Origin: Microbulbifer variabilis | GTDB taxonomy: Bacteria; Pseudomonadota; Gammaproteobacteria; Pseudomonadales; Cellvibrionaceae | Assembly (NCBI RefSeq): GCF_020524905.1 | Contig: NZ_JAIVKI010000022.1 | Location: 1-64,000 of the forward strand | DNA: 64,000 nt | Direction of reading: 5' to 3' | Part shown: in pieces, positions 26,481-35,101 of the stretch | How positions within the stretch are numbered: position 1 is the stretch's first letter | How the letters are laid out: every line of letters starts with the position of its first letter | Notes under the pieces: model-generated | What the model was told of the DNA's origin: nothing | The model's database searches: none | What the model saw: only the letters and a program-made list of their open reading frames with translations | Translations under genes and position numbers: made by a program

Positions 26481-26918
26481 ATGAGTCGCGTGCGCACCCG
26501 TAAAAACCGCCCACACCTGCCCCAGTGGCTGGCACTGCTGCTTTTATTGGTTTTTCTCAGTACCCGCGGCTTGGTTCCCGCAGGGTTTATGCCCACCGCT
26601 TTTTTTGCGGGTAGTCCCTACGGTCTTTGTCACGGCGACAGCCGCAGCGCCCTGTTATTAAATGCCCTGGCCAACCAAGCCCAGGATCATCACAACCATG
26701 ATGATAATCACGATGCACACAACCACGATGCACTGACCGCGCATTCCTTTGCCGACAATCACTGTAATTTTTCCGCCGCTGCCAGTCTTGCCCATACACC
26801 AACATTAGATCTGTATTTCACCATCGAGGGAAATATTCTCCCCCCTCGCAGCAGCGGCATTGACCCCGCTCTTCCTTTACACTACAGCCGCCCCCTTATC
26901 CGCGCTCCCCCCGTTTAA
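26481..26918 (+). CDS. His-rich DUF2946-like protein
   Basis: A 145-aa protein with an N-terminal TM or signal helix (residues 14-32), LVPAGFMP after it, a His/Asp-rich loop (about 67-88, with HHNHDDNHDAHNHD) and the C-terminal RPLIRAPP, matching the RxxPxRAPP-type tail of DUF2946. Such genes commonly precede TonB-dependent copper receptors, as here (233 nt). A role in periplasmic copper handling is inferred. Confidence 0.7.
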   Translation: MSRVRTRKNRPHLPQWLALLLLLVFLSTRGLVPAGFMPTAFFAGSPYGLCHGDSRSALLLNALANQAQDHHNHDDNHDAHNHDALTAHSFADNHCNFSAAASLAHTPTLDLYFTIEGNILPPRSSGIDPALPLHYSRPLIRAPPV

Positions 26919-27151
26919 AACCACGGTTTTCCTTATTTTTCACAGCTAAATATTCGAGGCCAGTTTCTGTGCTTCGCTGTACTACCTTTGCCCGCATTCT
27001 TGCCGCTTAGGGCGCTGCAGCAGCCATAGAACCACCTCTCGATAACTGGAATTCCCGCTACCCAGTCAGCGGGGACAAACCCGTGCGCGCTTTTTTTACC
27101 GCGCTCTCCATGGCCGTGCCCGACCTTCGGCCCAGAAACGGATAAGTCAGA

Positions 27152-29308
27152 ATGCGAAAAGTTAAATCCCAAAAGAAAAAGCCATTGCACACCCCACTGA
27201 GCCTGGCAATTATTGCCGGCTGCACCTTTCCCGCAGCCTTAATGGCCAGCGAGGTCAATGAAAAAAAAGAGAGTGAAATGGAGCAGATGGTGGTCACCGG
27301 AGTAAAAACCGAGCTGCCACTGAACCTGCTGACAGACCCGAAAATGCCTCGTCAGCCTCTGCCTGCCAACGACGGAGCCGACTACCTAAAAACCATTCCC
27401 GGATTTTCCGTGGTACGAAAAGGCGGCACCAGTGGCGATCCTCTGTTGCGGGGCATGGGTGGTTCACGCCTGGGCATGATGCTGGATGGGGAATCCATTA
27501 TGGGTGGCTGTCCGAGTCGCATGGACCCACCCACCGCTTATATTTTCCCGGAAAGCCTCGATGAAATTGAGGTAATTAAAGGCCCCCAGAGCGTTGTATA
27601 TGGACCCGGTAATTCCGCCGGGGTTGTACTTTTCAACCAGCTGCAGGAACGCCCCAGTGAACCCGAGTGGGACATGCATGCGAGCCTGCTTGGCGGCAGT
27701 GCCCATCGAAAAGACGGATTCTTTGACCTGGCTTATAAAACCCCGGAACTTTCCCTGCGCGGTTCGGCGACCTCTGCCTCCGCAGACGATTATGAAGATG
27801 GTGACGGCAATCGGGTGCACTCCAACTACGAACGCTGGAGTGGAAAGGTAAATCTAGCCTGGACCCCTGACGATGACAACCGCCTGGAATTCGAAACTGC
27901 TTTTAGCGATGCCGAAGCAGCCTATGCCGACCGCGGCGTGGATGGCAGTAAATTTGCGCGTGAGAGCTACAAAGCCAAATACCGGCGCAGTAATATCGGC
28001 GATCTGTTAAATGCCATCGAAGTACAGGTGTATTACAACACGATCGACCACGTTATGGATAATTACAGCCTGCGTGAACCCACGGAGATGACAGCTAACC
28101 CCAGCGCGATGAACTTGGACAGTGAAACACTGGGAGGCAAAGTAAGCCTGCAACTTACCCCTGCAGAGAATATCGAACTGACCACGGGCCTGGATACGCG
28201 GGAAAACCGCCATCGGGGTCGCATGAGCATGAACCAGTCGATGACAGATTATCGCTCACTGAGGTTGGACGCAGATGCGGAATTTTCCCAGCTGGGTATT
28301 TTCTCCGAGGCCAGCTGGCAGTTTGTCCCCAACCAACGATGGATCGCCGGCGCCAGGCTGGACGATTGGGAAGTGAAAGATCTGCGCGAGACCATCTCGG
28401 TCTCCATGATGGCCAAAGTAGATAACCCGACCGCCGGTGAAAGCCGCTCCGAGCGGCTACCCAGCGGTTTTATGCGCTACGAGTTAGCCCTACCGAGCGC
28501 TCCCAATAATTCCGCCACCCTTTATGCCGGACTCGGATACAGCGAGCGCTTCCCCGATTACTGGGAGCTATTCTCCCGCGAAGCGGCGGACTCCTACAGC
28601 GCGCTCAATATAGAGTCGGAAAAAACCAGTCAACTAGATATTGGCACTATCTATCGCACCGAAAAGTTGTCCGCCAGTATTTCCGCTTTTGCCAGTGATA
28701 TCCGCGACTATCTATTAGTGCAGAATGATTACCAGAAGGCGGCGTTGATATCAGGTATGGACACCATGTCATCCATGGATAGTGTAATGGATATGGGTGG
28801 ATCCGCTGATAGCCGTACTGTTGCGGTAATACGCAATATCCAGGCACGCACCTGGGGATTGGAGTTGGATGCCAGCTATCAACTAAGCGAAAACTGGCGT
28901 ACAGAATTCACCGTCACTTCAGTGCGCGGAGCCAACGACACAGACCATACCACCCTGGCCCAGCTGCCTCCGCTAGAGACACGCCTGGGGCTGCATTATG
29001 AGCAGGCTCAGTGGTCGGCGGGCATTCTGTGGCGGGCCATTGCCAGCCAGGATCGCGTCGATGTCGGCAAGGGTAATATTATCGGACAGGACTTCGGCCC
29101 CACGAATTCTGCCGATGTACTGTCGATTAATGCCGGCTGGCGCCCAAACCAACGGTTGTTGTTAACCGCTGGTATCGACAACCTGTTAGATGAGACCTAT
29201 GCCGAACATATCAGCCGTGCGGGGGCAGAAATCCCCAACTTTCCGCAGCTGGATAGGGTCAATGAACCCGGTAGGACCTTTTGGCTGAAAACCATTTACC
29301 GCATTTAG
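27152..29308 (+). CDS. TonB-dependent copper receptor (OprC/NosA-like)
   Basis: A 718-aa outer-membrane receptor. It has an atypical basic signal peptide, a TonB-box-like MEQMVVTGVK (about 45-54), a plug with RGMGGSRLGMMLDGESIMGGCPSRMDPP (copper-receptor signature with Cys and Met), and a beta-barrel ending in a terminal aromatic (WLKTIYRI). A Met-rich external loop near 535-550 (MDTMSSMDSVMDMGG) could bind Cu(I). It should import copper across the outer membrane using TonB-ExbBD. Preceded by the His-rich DUF2946-like gene. Confidence 0.88.
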   Translation: MRKVKSQKKKPLHTPLSLAIIAGCTFPAALMASEVNEKKESEMEQMVVTGVKTELPLNLLTDPKMPRQPLPANDGADYLKTIPGFSVVRKGGTSGDPLLRGMGGSRLGMMLDGESIMGGCPSRMDPPTAYIFPESLDEIEVIKGPQSVVYGPGNSAGVVLFNQLQERPSEPEWDMHASLLGGSAHRKDGFFDLAYKTPELSLRGSATSASADDYEDGDGNRVHSNYERWSGKVNLAWTPDDDNRLEFETAFSDAEAAYADRGVDGSKFARESYKAKYRRSNIGDLLNAIEVQVYYNTIDHVMDNYSLREPTEMTANPSAMNLDSETLGGKVSLQLTPAENIELTTGLDTRENRHRGRMSMNQSMTDYRSLRLDADAEFSQLGIFSEASWQFVPNQRWIAGARLDDWEVKDLRETISVSMMAKVDNPTAGESRSERLPSGFMRYELALPSAPNNSATLYAGLGYSERFPDYWELFSREAADSYSALNIESEKTSQLDIGTIYRTEKLSASISAFASDIRDYLLVQNDYQKAALISGMDTMSSMDSVMDMGGSADSRTVAVIRNIQARTWGLELDASYQLSENWRTEFTVTSVRGANDTDHTTLAQLPPLETRLGLHYEQAQWSAGILWRAIASQDRVDVGKGNIIGQDFGPTNSADVLSINAGWRPNQRLLLTAGIDNLLDETYAEHISRAGAEIPNFPQLDRVNEPGRTFWLKTIYRI

Positions 29309-29350
29309 ATTGCACTGATTCTCTTCCTACCTTGAGAAACAGACCGGGAA

Positions 29351-29390
29351 ATATTAAGCGGGAAATGTCATTGCATTTGCCGCTTAATAT
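29351..29390. terminator. Long hairpin after the copper receptor gene
   Basis: A 17-bp stem with one mismatch (arms 29351-29367 and 29374-29390) and a 6-nt loop, followed by A/T-rich sequence. It sits between the convergent receptor and beta-barrel genes and can terminate both. Confidence 0.7.
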
Positions 29391-29456
29391 AAAAATATAT
29401 TTTTCTCTGGTAATGCCGCCAACAGGTAACAAGACGCGAACAGATTACCAACTGCA

Positions 29457-30095
29457 TTAAAAGCGATAGGAAAAGTTAAGACTCAAAGTGCGTAGGTGCC
29501 CCAGGTTCACCCGATAAACAGAGTTAATATCGTTGTAGTTGTATTCGATAGAGGTATCAAAGTCCTGGTTCCACATGAACCGATAACCTAGCCCTAAGTT
29601 CCAGAAAGAATCGCTGCCACTGGCATCTATCACATGGTAATAATGGCCATCGTAATACCAGTCTTTTCCCTTCTCATAAATATCATACTGATGCCACTTG
29701 TCTTTATGGTGATACCAATAGCCATATTTACGCACATCATTCAGATCAACATCGGCATAATTCCATCCCGCCATCCAGTAGAGGCATTGAACATAGCAAT
29801 TTAAGGTAAAATCCACCTTAAAATTCAGCCCCACCTGGTTGATTCGTACATGGTTATCATTGAAGCGGGAAAATTGTAAATTTACCTGCCAAACACCACC
29901 CGCGGGTGTCACTCCCACACTGACATAGCCAAAAAAATCCCGTTGGTCGTTGAGCTGCAGCTCTCCAGAACCCAATCCCAACGTAGTAATAAGCCGATAT
30001 TCACCCGACTCAATACCATCGAAAGGATTATTCCACTCTACTGCAGCGACTGTTGACGACAATAGCAGAGTCAGGATACATAGCACTGTCTTCAT
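29457..30095 (-). CDS. Small outer-membrane beta-barrel protein of unknown function
   Basis: A 212-aa protein with a signal peptide (MKTVLCILTLLLSSTVAA). Alternating aromatic/polar strands (FFGYVSVGV, WQVNLQFSRF, WNLGLGYRF, TLSLNFSYRF) and a C-terminal Phe indicate an 8-stranded barrel. An unusual Tyr/His/Trp/Lys-rich loop lies at about 130-155 (WYHHKDKWHQY, WYYDGHYYH). ATG 30095 is preferred over the ATG three codons upstream because AAGG gives proper spacing only to it. Family not recognised. Confidence 0.6.
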   Translation of the reverse strand: MKTVLCILTLLLSSTVAAVEWNNPFDGIESGEYRLITTLGLGSGELQLNDQRDFFGYVSVGVTPAGGVWQVNLQFSRFNDNHVRINQVGLNFKVDFTLNCYVQCLYWMAGWNYADVDLNDVRKYGYWYHHKDKWHQYDIYEKGKDWYYDGHYYHVIDASGSDSFWNLGLGYRFMWNQDFDTSIEYNYNDINSVYRVNLGHLRTLSLNFSYRF

Positions 30096-30220
30096 TACAT
30101 CCATCCTTGTTGCTCAACACCTATTAATTCACCAAACCTATCTAACTTAACAGCGCTATCAGGGTTATTTGGTAGAGAAAATAGGTCGTGCACAATTCCA
30201 ATTTGTGCAGTAAGACAACT

Positions 30221-30478
30221 CTATACGCTCTCGACATCAATAATGGCCCAGATGCCACCGGCAAAAGCTGGGTTATCACGCAAATCATCCACTTCCTGAG
30301 GTTGGGGTATTGGCTTTCCGGCTATACGTAAATCCTCCAGGCGCTGAAATATAGTCTCCGCCATTTTTTGCAGAGCGCCATCCAGGGTTTCGGCATAGCA
30401 ATGACAATGCGGCAGGTCCGGTGCTATGGCACCAAAGCCGGCGTATTCAATGTTGTGAAGCACAACCGGATAGCGCAT
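30221..30478 (-). CDS. Orphan HicB-family protein
   Basis: An 85-aa HicB-like ribonuclease-H-fold protein: MRYPVVLHNIEYAGFGAIAPDLPHC followed by AETLDGALQKMAETI and KPIPQPQ is the family pattern. It lacks the C-terminal DNA-binding domain of some HicB antitoxins. No hicA (about 60 aa) is visible upstream or downstream, so it is either a solitary HicB or a decayed toxin-antitoxin pair. Confidence 0.75.
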   Translation of the reverse strand: MRYPVVLHNIEYAGFGAIAPDLPHCHCYAETLDGALQKMAETIFQRLEDLRIAGKPIPQPQEVDDLRDNPAFAGGIWAIIDVESV

Positions 30479-30777
30479 TGGAAAATTCTCTTATACATTA
30501 GCTTTCCAAAGCGTAGACGGGTTTCAATATTGCGAAGGAAATATGGCAAGGAAAATCAATTATTTCCTCGATGGAATTAATCCTGCGCAAAGATTCTTAC
30601 CAGCCAGATAAGTGTTTAAAGTGAAAACAATTAATACTTGGATTAATTGTTAGGATTTAAATCGCAATACATTTCGGGGTATTGCAGGTTTGCCTGAAAT
30701 ATGTGCGGAAAGAAATGGATAAAATACGACTGCTTTTGAAATATATAAAACTCTTTCTTGTGAGATTGACAGGAAAA
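30479..30777. other. Gene-free gap with two inverted repeats
   Basis: About 300 nt, A+T-rich, with no coding frame I can support and no hicA remnant. It holds a perfect 10-bp inverted repeat (AACAATTAAT / ATTAATTGTT, 30626-30651, 6-nt spacer) and a 7-bp one (GCAATAC / GTATTGC, 30664-30685). Confidence 0.5.
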
Positions 30778-30981
30778 TTAGCGTGGCATTCTTCCGAGTA
30801 GTGCCCGGCGGGAAAAGATCATGCCATTGAGAGTACGCAGTAAGAACTGTTGATTTTCCGAATCGGCATCTGCCAGGGCATCCTTTTGCCGCTGTAACCA
30901 GGTAATTTCCTGCTCCAACTCTCTACGCAGACAGCGGATTTCATTGGGATCGAGTGCTTTGCTGCTCACCTGGAGAGGCAT
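30778..30981 (-). CDS. Small helical protein of unknown function
   Basis: A 67-aa protein, mostly helical and charged (RCLRRELEQEITWLQRQKDALADADSENQ), probably a short coiled coil. Start set at ATG 30981, since the longer frame to 31053 runs into the cysQ end with no better ribosome binding site. It follows cysQ on the same strand. Family not recognised. Confidence 0.5.
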   Translation of the reverse strand: MPLQVSSKALDPNEIRCLRRELEQEITWLQRQKDALADADSENQQFLLRTLNGMIFSRRALLGRMPR

Positions 30982-31071
30982 GGTCCGGCCTTTTATGCTG
31001 GTAATAAAGTGGTGCTGGTGATCAAAGGCGAGAATAGTTTGCGCCCCCACCAAAGCGGGGGCGAGGCAAGC

Positions 31072-31911
31072 TTAGTTCACTGGAGACTCTGCAATGAGCA
31101 AATCCTGCCAGTCATAAGATGCATCACCGATCACATAGAAAAATGGATTCAGTAATGAGTCTTTACGGTTGTAGCGCAAGAGCTTGAATGAATCGTCGAC
31201 CACAGTGCCACCGGCAGCCTCAACCACCGCCTGGGCCGCCGCTGTATCCCATTCACAAGTGGGCGCGAGCCGTGGGTAGAGGTCAGCGGCCCCTTCAGCC
31301 ACCAGACACAACTTGAGAGAGCTACCCATATTTTTACAGGCCACCGCACCAAGCCTGGATTCGATACGCTCTACCAATTGATCTACGGCACCGGCTCCAT
31401 GACTGCGGCTGGCAACCAGTTCCACCGCTTCGCCTGCCTCCAAACGCGGCTTCAGTGGGCGCACACGAATTTCTGTGTCACCGGACGCGGTGCGTTTAAA
31501 GGCGCCATCGCTCTTGCCGCCGGCATAGGTGATATCCAGTACTGGCACATGCACCACCCCCAGCACAGGCTCACCATTCTCAATAAGGGCCACATTTACA
31601 GTGAACTCGCCGGTGCGGCGGATAAATTCCTTGGTGCCATCCAGCGGATCCACAATCCAGTAGCGCTGCCATTGGCTGCGCTCGGCAAATGACGGCATTT
31701 CCTGTTCTTCAGATAATACCGGCACCCCCTCAATCAACCGTGCCAGAGCCGGAGCCAAAATTTTGTGGGCCGCCAGGTCAGCAGCGGTCACTGGCGAGTC
31801 GTCCGCTTTAGTATCCACCTCCAGCTCAGCGCTGCTATGGTAAACCTCCAGGATTGCTTCGCCGGCGTTTTTGCAGATAGCAATCACCTGCTCCAATAAT
31901 GCCTTATTCAT
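31072..31911 (-). CDS. cysQ: 3'(2'),5'-bisphosphate nucleotidase CysQ
   Basis: A 279-aa inositol-monophosphatase-superfamily protein. It has the metal-binding DPLDGTKEFI (motif A), PVTAADLAAH and a C-terminal WDTAAAQAVVEAAGG (motif B). CysQ removes the 3'-phosphate from PAP, which builds up during sulfate activation, and so keeps sulfur assimilation running. It follows the cysteine synthase gene on the same strand (37 nt gap), a functional pairing in sulfur metabolism. Confidence 0.9.
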   Translation of the reverse strand: MNKALLEQVIAICKNAGEAILEVYHSSAELEVDTKADDSPVTAADLAAHKILAPALARLIEGVPVLSEEQEMPSFAERSQWQRYWIVDPLDGTKEFIRRTGEFTVNVALIENGEPVLGVVHVPVLDITYAGGKSDGAFKRTASGDTEIRVRPLKPRLEAGEAVELVASRSHGAGAVDQLVERIESRLGAVACKNMGSSLKLCLVAEGAADLYPRLAPTCEWDTAAAQAVVEAAGGTVVDDSFKLLRYNRKDSLLNPFFYVIGDASYDWQDLLIAESPVN

Positions 31912-31948
31912 TAAAACTCCCTTATTTTAAGCTGATGAGTATAAGACC

Positions 31949-32866
31949 TCAGGATGGGAAAAGGTCTTTCACAGACAGATAGCGCTCACCGCTGTCATAG
32001 CTGAAAATCAGCACGCGGCTGCCTGGGGCGAACTCACCCTCACGTTTTTTTAGCGCAGCCAAACTGGCACCTGAGGAGATCCCCACGAAAATTCCCTCCC
32101 GTTGGGCACATTGGCGCGTCATATCGAAGCTATCCTCTCCGCTCACCAAAATAGTGCCGTCGAGCATCTTGGTATTGAGTACTTCCGGAATAAATCCGGC
32201 GCCAATTCCCTGCAAGCGGTGCAGCCCTTTATCACCACCACTGATCACTGGAGATTTTTCCGGTTCAACGGCAAAAACCTGCAGGTTGGGGAAGGACTCT
32301 TTTAACACCTCACCACAGCCGGTGATATGGCCTCCAGTGCCGACACCGGTAATCAAATAATCGAGTCCCTCAGGAAAATCTGCGAGGATTTCTTTGGCGG
32401 TGGTCTCGCGATGCACCTGGACATTGGCGCGGTTGCAGAACTGTTGTGGCATCCAGCTATTTTCATGCTGCTTCAGCAGCTCCTCAGCCTTGGCGATTGC
32501 CCCGCCCATGCCTTGCTCTTTGGGTGTAAGCACTAACTCGGCACCCATGGCTTTCATCACTTGGCGGCGCTCCATCGACATGGATTCCGGCATAGTGAGA
32601 ATCAGGCGATAGCCCTTCACCACCGCTACCATGGCCAGACCAATGCCGGTGTTACCAGAGGTCGGCTCGATAATGACACCACCAGGCTGCAAAGCGCCGC
32701 GGCGCTCCGCATCTTCGATCATCGATAGGGCAATACGGTCTTTGATACTGCTGCCGGGATTAAAGCGCTCCACCTTCATCCACACCTCGATATCGGGGCG
32801 GAACAGGTGATTGATTCGCACATGGGGGGTATTGCCGATGGTTTCCAGAATATTGGCTGCCTTCAT
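31949..32866 (-). CDS. cysK: Cysteine synthase (O-acetylserine sulfhydrylase, CysK-like)
   Basis: A 305-aa fold-type II PLP enzyme. The PLP lysine is in SSIKDR (K42), the substrate loop is TSGNTGIG (69-75), and [10 protein letters not shown] binds the phosphate. [13 protein letters not shown] fits CysK rather than CysM. It makes cysteine from O-acetylserine and sulfide. Upstream of cysQ in the same direction. CysM identity cannot be excluded from sequence reading alone. Confidence 0.85.
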   Translation of the reverse strand: MKAANILETIGNTPHVRINHLFRPDIEVWMKVERFNPGSSIKDRIALSMIEDAERRGALQPGGVIIEPTSGNTGIGLAMVAVVKGYRLILTMPESMSMERRQVMKAMGAELVLTPKEQGMGGAIAKAEELLKQHENSWMPQQFCNRANVQVHRETTAKEILADFPEGLDYLITGVGTGGHITGCGEVLKESFPNLQVFAVEPEKSPVISGGDKGLHRLQGIGAGFIPEVLNTKMLDGTILVSGEDSFDMTRQCAQREGIFVGISSGASLAALKKREGEFAPGSRVLIFSYDSGERYLSVKDLFPS

Positions 32867-33168
32867 CGATGAAGCTCTCCGTTATTGATTCTCCCGGCAG
32901 ACAGCAGCCTGCCGAAAAATTAATTTCCTGTGCGCAGATAGTAACCCAGATGTGCGCCCCCCAAGAGATCAGGGTAAAAATCCCAACGCAGTAAAGCTGG
33001 TGAGCTGCCTGGGAAACAACAACCAGGCTTCTTTTTCGTCATTCGAAAAATATGCGCCCAGAATAGTGAATCCACTGAAATTCGGTTGGTGGCAGCATGT
33101 CTTTGTGCCACATTGACCGACTGGCCTCTCTTTCGGCTAACCACAAAATCAATAATAAAGGCGCTGTT

Positions 33169-33843
33169 ATGAATCCCAATATGAACACCAATGCTCCCAA
33201 TGCAGCTCACACAAGCCAATTCCTACCTGGTGCATTTTTTCTCTTTTCGGCTCTTTTTATGCTACTCGACGGTTTGGCTATTCAAGGGCTGTGGATGGCC
33301 TCGCTGAAAGCACTGCCAATCGCCATACTCGCCCTGATGGCGATGCGCCATCTAGAGGGGCTCAGCCGCAACCTGACATTGGCGGCCCTGGCTTTTTCTG
33401 CACTCGGCGATGTGCTGCTGGAAATGACATTTGCCCAGCAGTTTATTTTCGGCCTGGGCGCCTTTCTATTGGCACAACTCCTTTACGCGGCTAATTTCCT
33501 ACGCTGTGCCGACTTCCGCAGCCGCCGCAGTTTATTACGTATCCTACCGGTGATTCTGGCTGCGGTGGGCCTGGCCCGCTGGATTCTTCCCGCAGCGGGT
33601 GAGCTGGCGCCAGCGGTGCTTTTATATCTGCTGGCCATTGTCGCCATGGCACTTGGCGCCGGGGCTCACCGAGGCAATTCCGGACTGCTATTCGCCGGTG
33701 CCCTCACTTTCATGCTGTCCGACACGTTGATTGCTGTTAACAAGTTTATTGCGCCGTTACCCTTGGCTGATACAGCGATTATGTGCACCTATTACGGCGC
33801 TCAGATTATCATCCTGTACGGCATACGCCGCGCCCAGGCATAA
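33169..33843 (+). CDS. YhhN/TMEM86-family membrane protein (lysoplasmalogenase-like)
   Basis: A 224-aa protein with about eight TM helices, including SALGDVLLEM and LLFAGALTFMLSDTLIAVNKF, the two Asp-containing segments that are the putative active site of the YhhN/lysoplasmalogenase family. Start at ATG 33169 preceded by AAAGG. The family hydrolyses the vinyl-ether bond of lysoplasmalogens in animals; the bacterial substrate is not established. Confidence 0.8.
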   Translation: MNPNMNTNAPNAAHTSQFLPGAFFLFSALFMLLDGLAIQGLWMASLKALPIAILALMAMRHLEGLSRNLTLAALAFSALGDVLLEMTFAQQFIFGLGAFLLAQLLYAANFLRCADFRSRRSLLRILPVILAAVGLARWILPAAGELAPAVLLYLLAIVAMALGAGAHRGNSGLLFAGALTFMLSDTLIAVNKFIAPLPLADTAIMCTYYGAQIIILYGIRRAQA

Positions 33844-33923
33844 TGCCAACCTTCATACTGGGGATATGTTGGGAGAACTACACTTTGGCTTCCCTCCCCA
33901 ACACTGAGAGGTAGACAGGCCCC

Positions 33924-34592
33924 ATGCTCGACTGGCGAAGTATCGACACCGTACTGCTGGATATGGACGGCACCCTGCTGGATTTGCACTACGACAACCA
34001 CTTCTGGCTCGACCACCTGCCCAAACGCTACGCCGAAGTGCACGGCCTCGATCCCGAGCTGGCCCAGGTCGAACTGCAACGTGAAATCGATGCGCGCCGC
34101 GGCACCCTGGAGTGGTACTGCCTGGATTTTTGGGCGGAAACCCTGAGGCTGGACATCCTCGCGATACTGCGCGAGATTGAGGAACGCATCGCCCTGCGCC
34201 CCCATACTGAGGCCTTCCTGCAAGGGCTGCGGCAACTGCGCAAGCCAACTTACCTGGTCACTAATGCGCACCGCCACGGGCTCGATCACAAGCTGCAAAT
34301 CACCGGTCTTGAGCACTGGTTTGACGACATCATCTCTTCCCATGATTATGGACACGCCAAAGAGAGTGAGTGCTTTTGGCATGCCCTGCGCGAGGAGGTA
34401 GCTTTTGACCCCCAGCGCACCCTGTTTGTGGACGACAACCAGAGTGTACTGGCCGCAGCACAGAACTACGGCATCGCCCACCTGCTATGTATCCGTCAGC
34501 CGGATAGCCGTGGGCCCAAGCGGGAGATCAGCGATTTCCCGGCGATTCACCACTTCGATGAAATTATGTCGCTGCAACGCGACAAGGATTAG
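33924..34592 (+). CDS. yrfG: HAD-family GMP/IMP nucleotidase (YrfG-like)
   Basis: A 222-aa HAD hydrolase with motif I DMDGT (D13, D15), a motif II Thr in YLVTNAH and motif IV VDDNQSVL. DLHYDNHFWLDHLPKRYAE is specific to the YrfG group, which dephosphorylates GMP and IMP. It lies upstream of hslR, the usual gammaproteobacterial yrfG-hslR-hslO neighbourhood, although here hslO is three genes further on. Confidence 0.88.
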   Translation: MLDWRSIDTVLLDMDGTLLDLHYDNHFWLDHLPKRYAEVHGLDPELAQVELQREIDARRGTLEWYCLDFWAETLRLDILAILREIEERIALRPHTEAFLQGLRQLRKPTYLVTNAHRHGLDHKLQITGLEHWFDDIISSHDYGHAKESECFWHALREEVAFDPQRTLFVDDNQSVLAAAQNYGIAHLLCIRQPDSRGPKREISDFPAIHHFDEIMSLQRDKD

Positions 34593-34635
34593 CCCGAAAA
34601 CCCGGGCCCTATCCCGTATAGATCAACAGGATTCG

Positions 34636-35013
34636 ATGGATAAAGTACGTATCGACAAGTGGCTCTGGGCCGCACGCTTCTTCAAGACCCGCAGCATAGC
34701 CAAACAGGCCATCGAAGGTGGCAAGGTGCATGCCGATGGACATAGGGTCAAAGCCAGTAAGGATCTCACCGTTGGCGCGCTCTTAAGTATTCGCCAGGGC
34801 TGGGACCTGATTGAAGTGGAGATTATCGCCCTCTCTGACCAGCGCCGCGGCGCCGATGTTGCCCGTACCCTCTACCGCGAGACCGAGGACAGCATTGCCC
34901 GGCGAGAAAAGGAGCGCAATGAGCGCCAGGCGGCCAATGCCGGGATTCAGCGTGAGCGTCCCAATAAGAAACAGCGCCGCCAGATTCACCGCTTCCTGCG
35001 GGAACAGGAGTAG
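34636..35013 (+). CDS. hslR: Ribosome-associated heat shock protein Hsp15
   Basis: A 125-aa S4-domain protein: RIDKWLWAARFFKTRSIAKQAIEGGKVHADG is the RNA-binding S4 fold, followed by a basic tail (RERPNKKQRRQIHRF). Hsp15 binds free 50S subunits with a stuck nascent chain and helps recycle them. ATG 34636 is supported by ACAGGA 6 nt upstream; a longer in-frame reading overlaps yrfG and is rejected. Confidence 0.92.
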   Translation: MDKVRIDKWLWAARFFKTRSIAKQAIEGGKVHADGHRVKASKDLTVGALLSIRQGWDLIEVEIIALSDQRRGADVARTLYRETEDSIARREKERNERQAANAGIQRERPNKKQRRQIHRFLREQE

Positions 35014-35101
35014 CGGCAAATGACAAAAGTGGTGAAATTTCCGCCATTTTTATCTACAGCTGCTAAACTGCCCCCACTTAACCCGATAGAAAACAGCCAC
35101 G

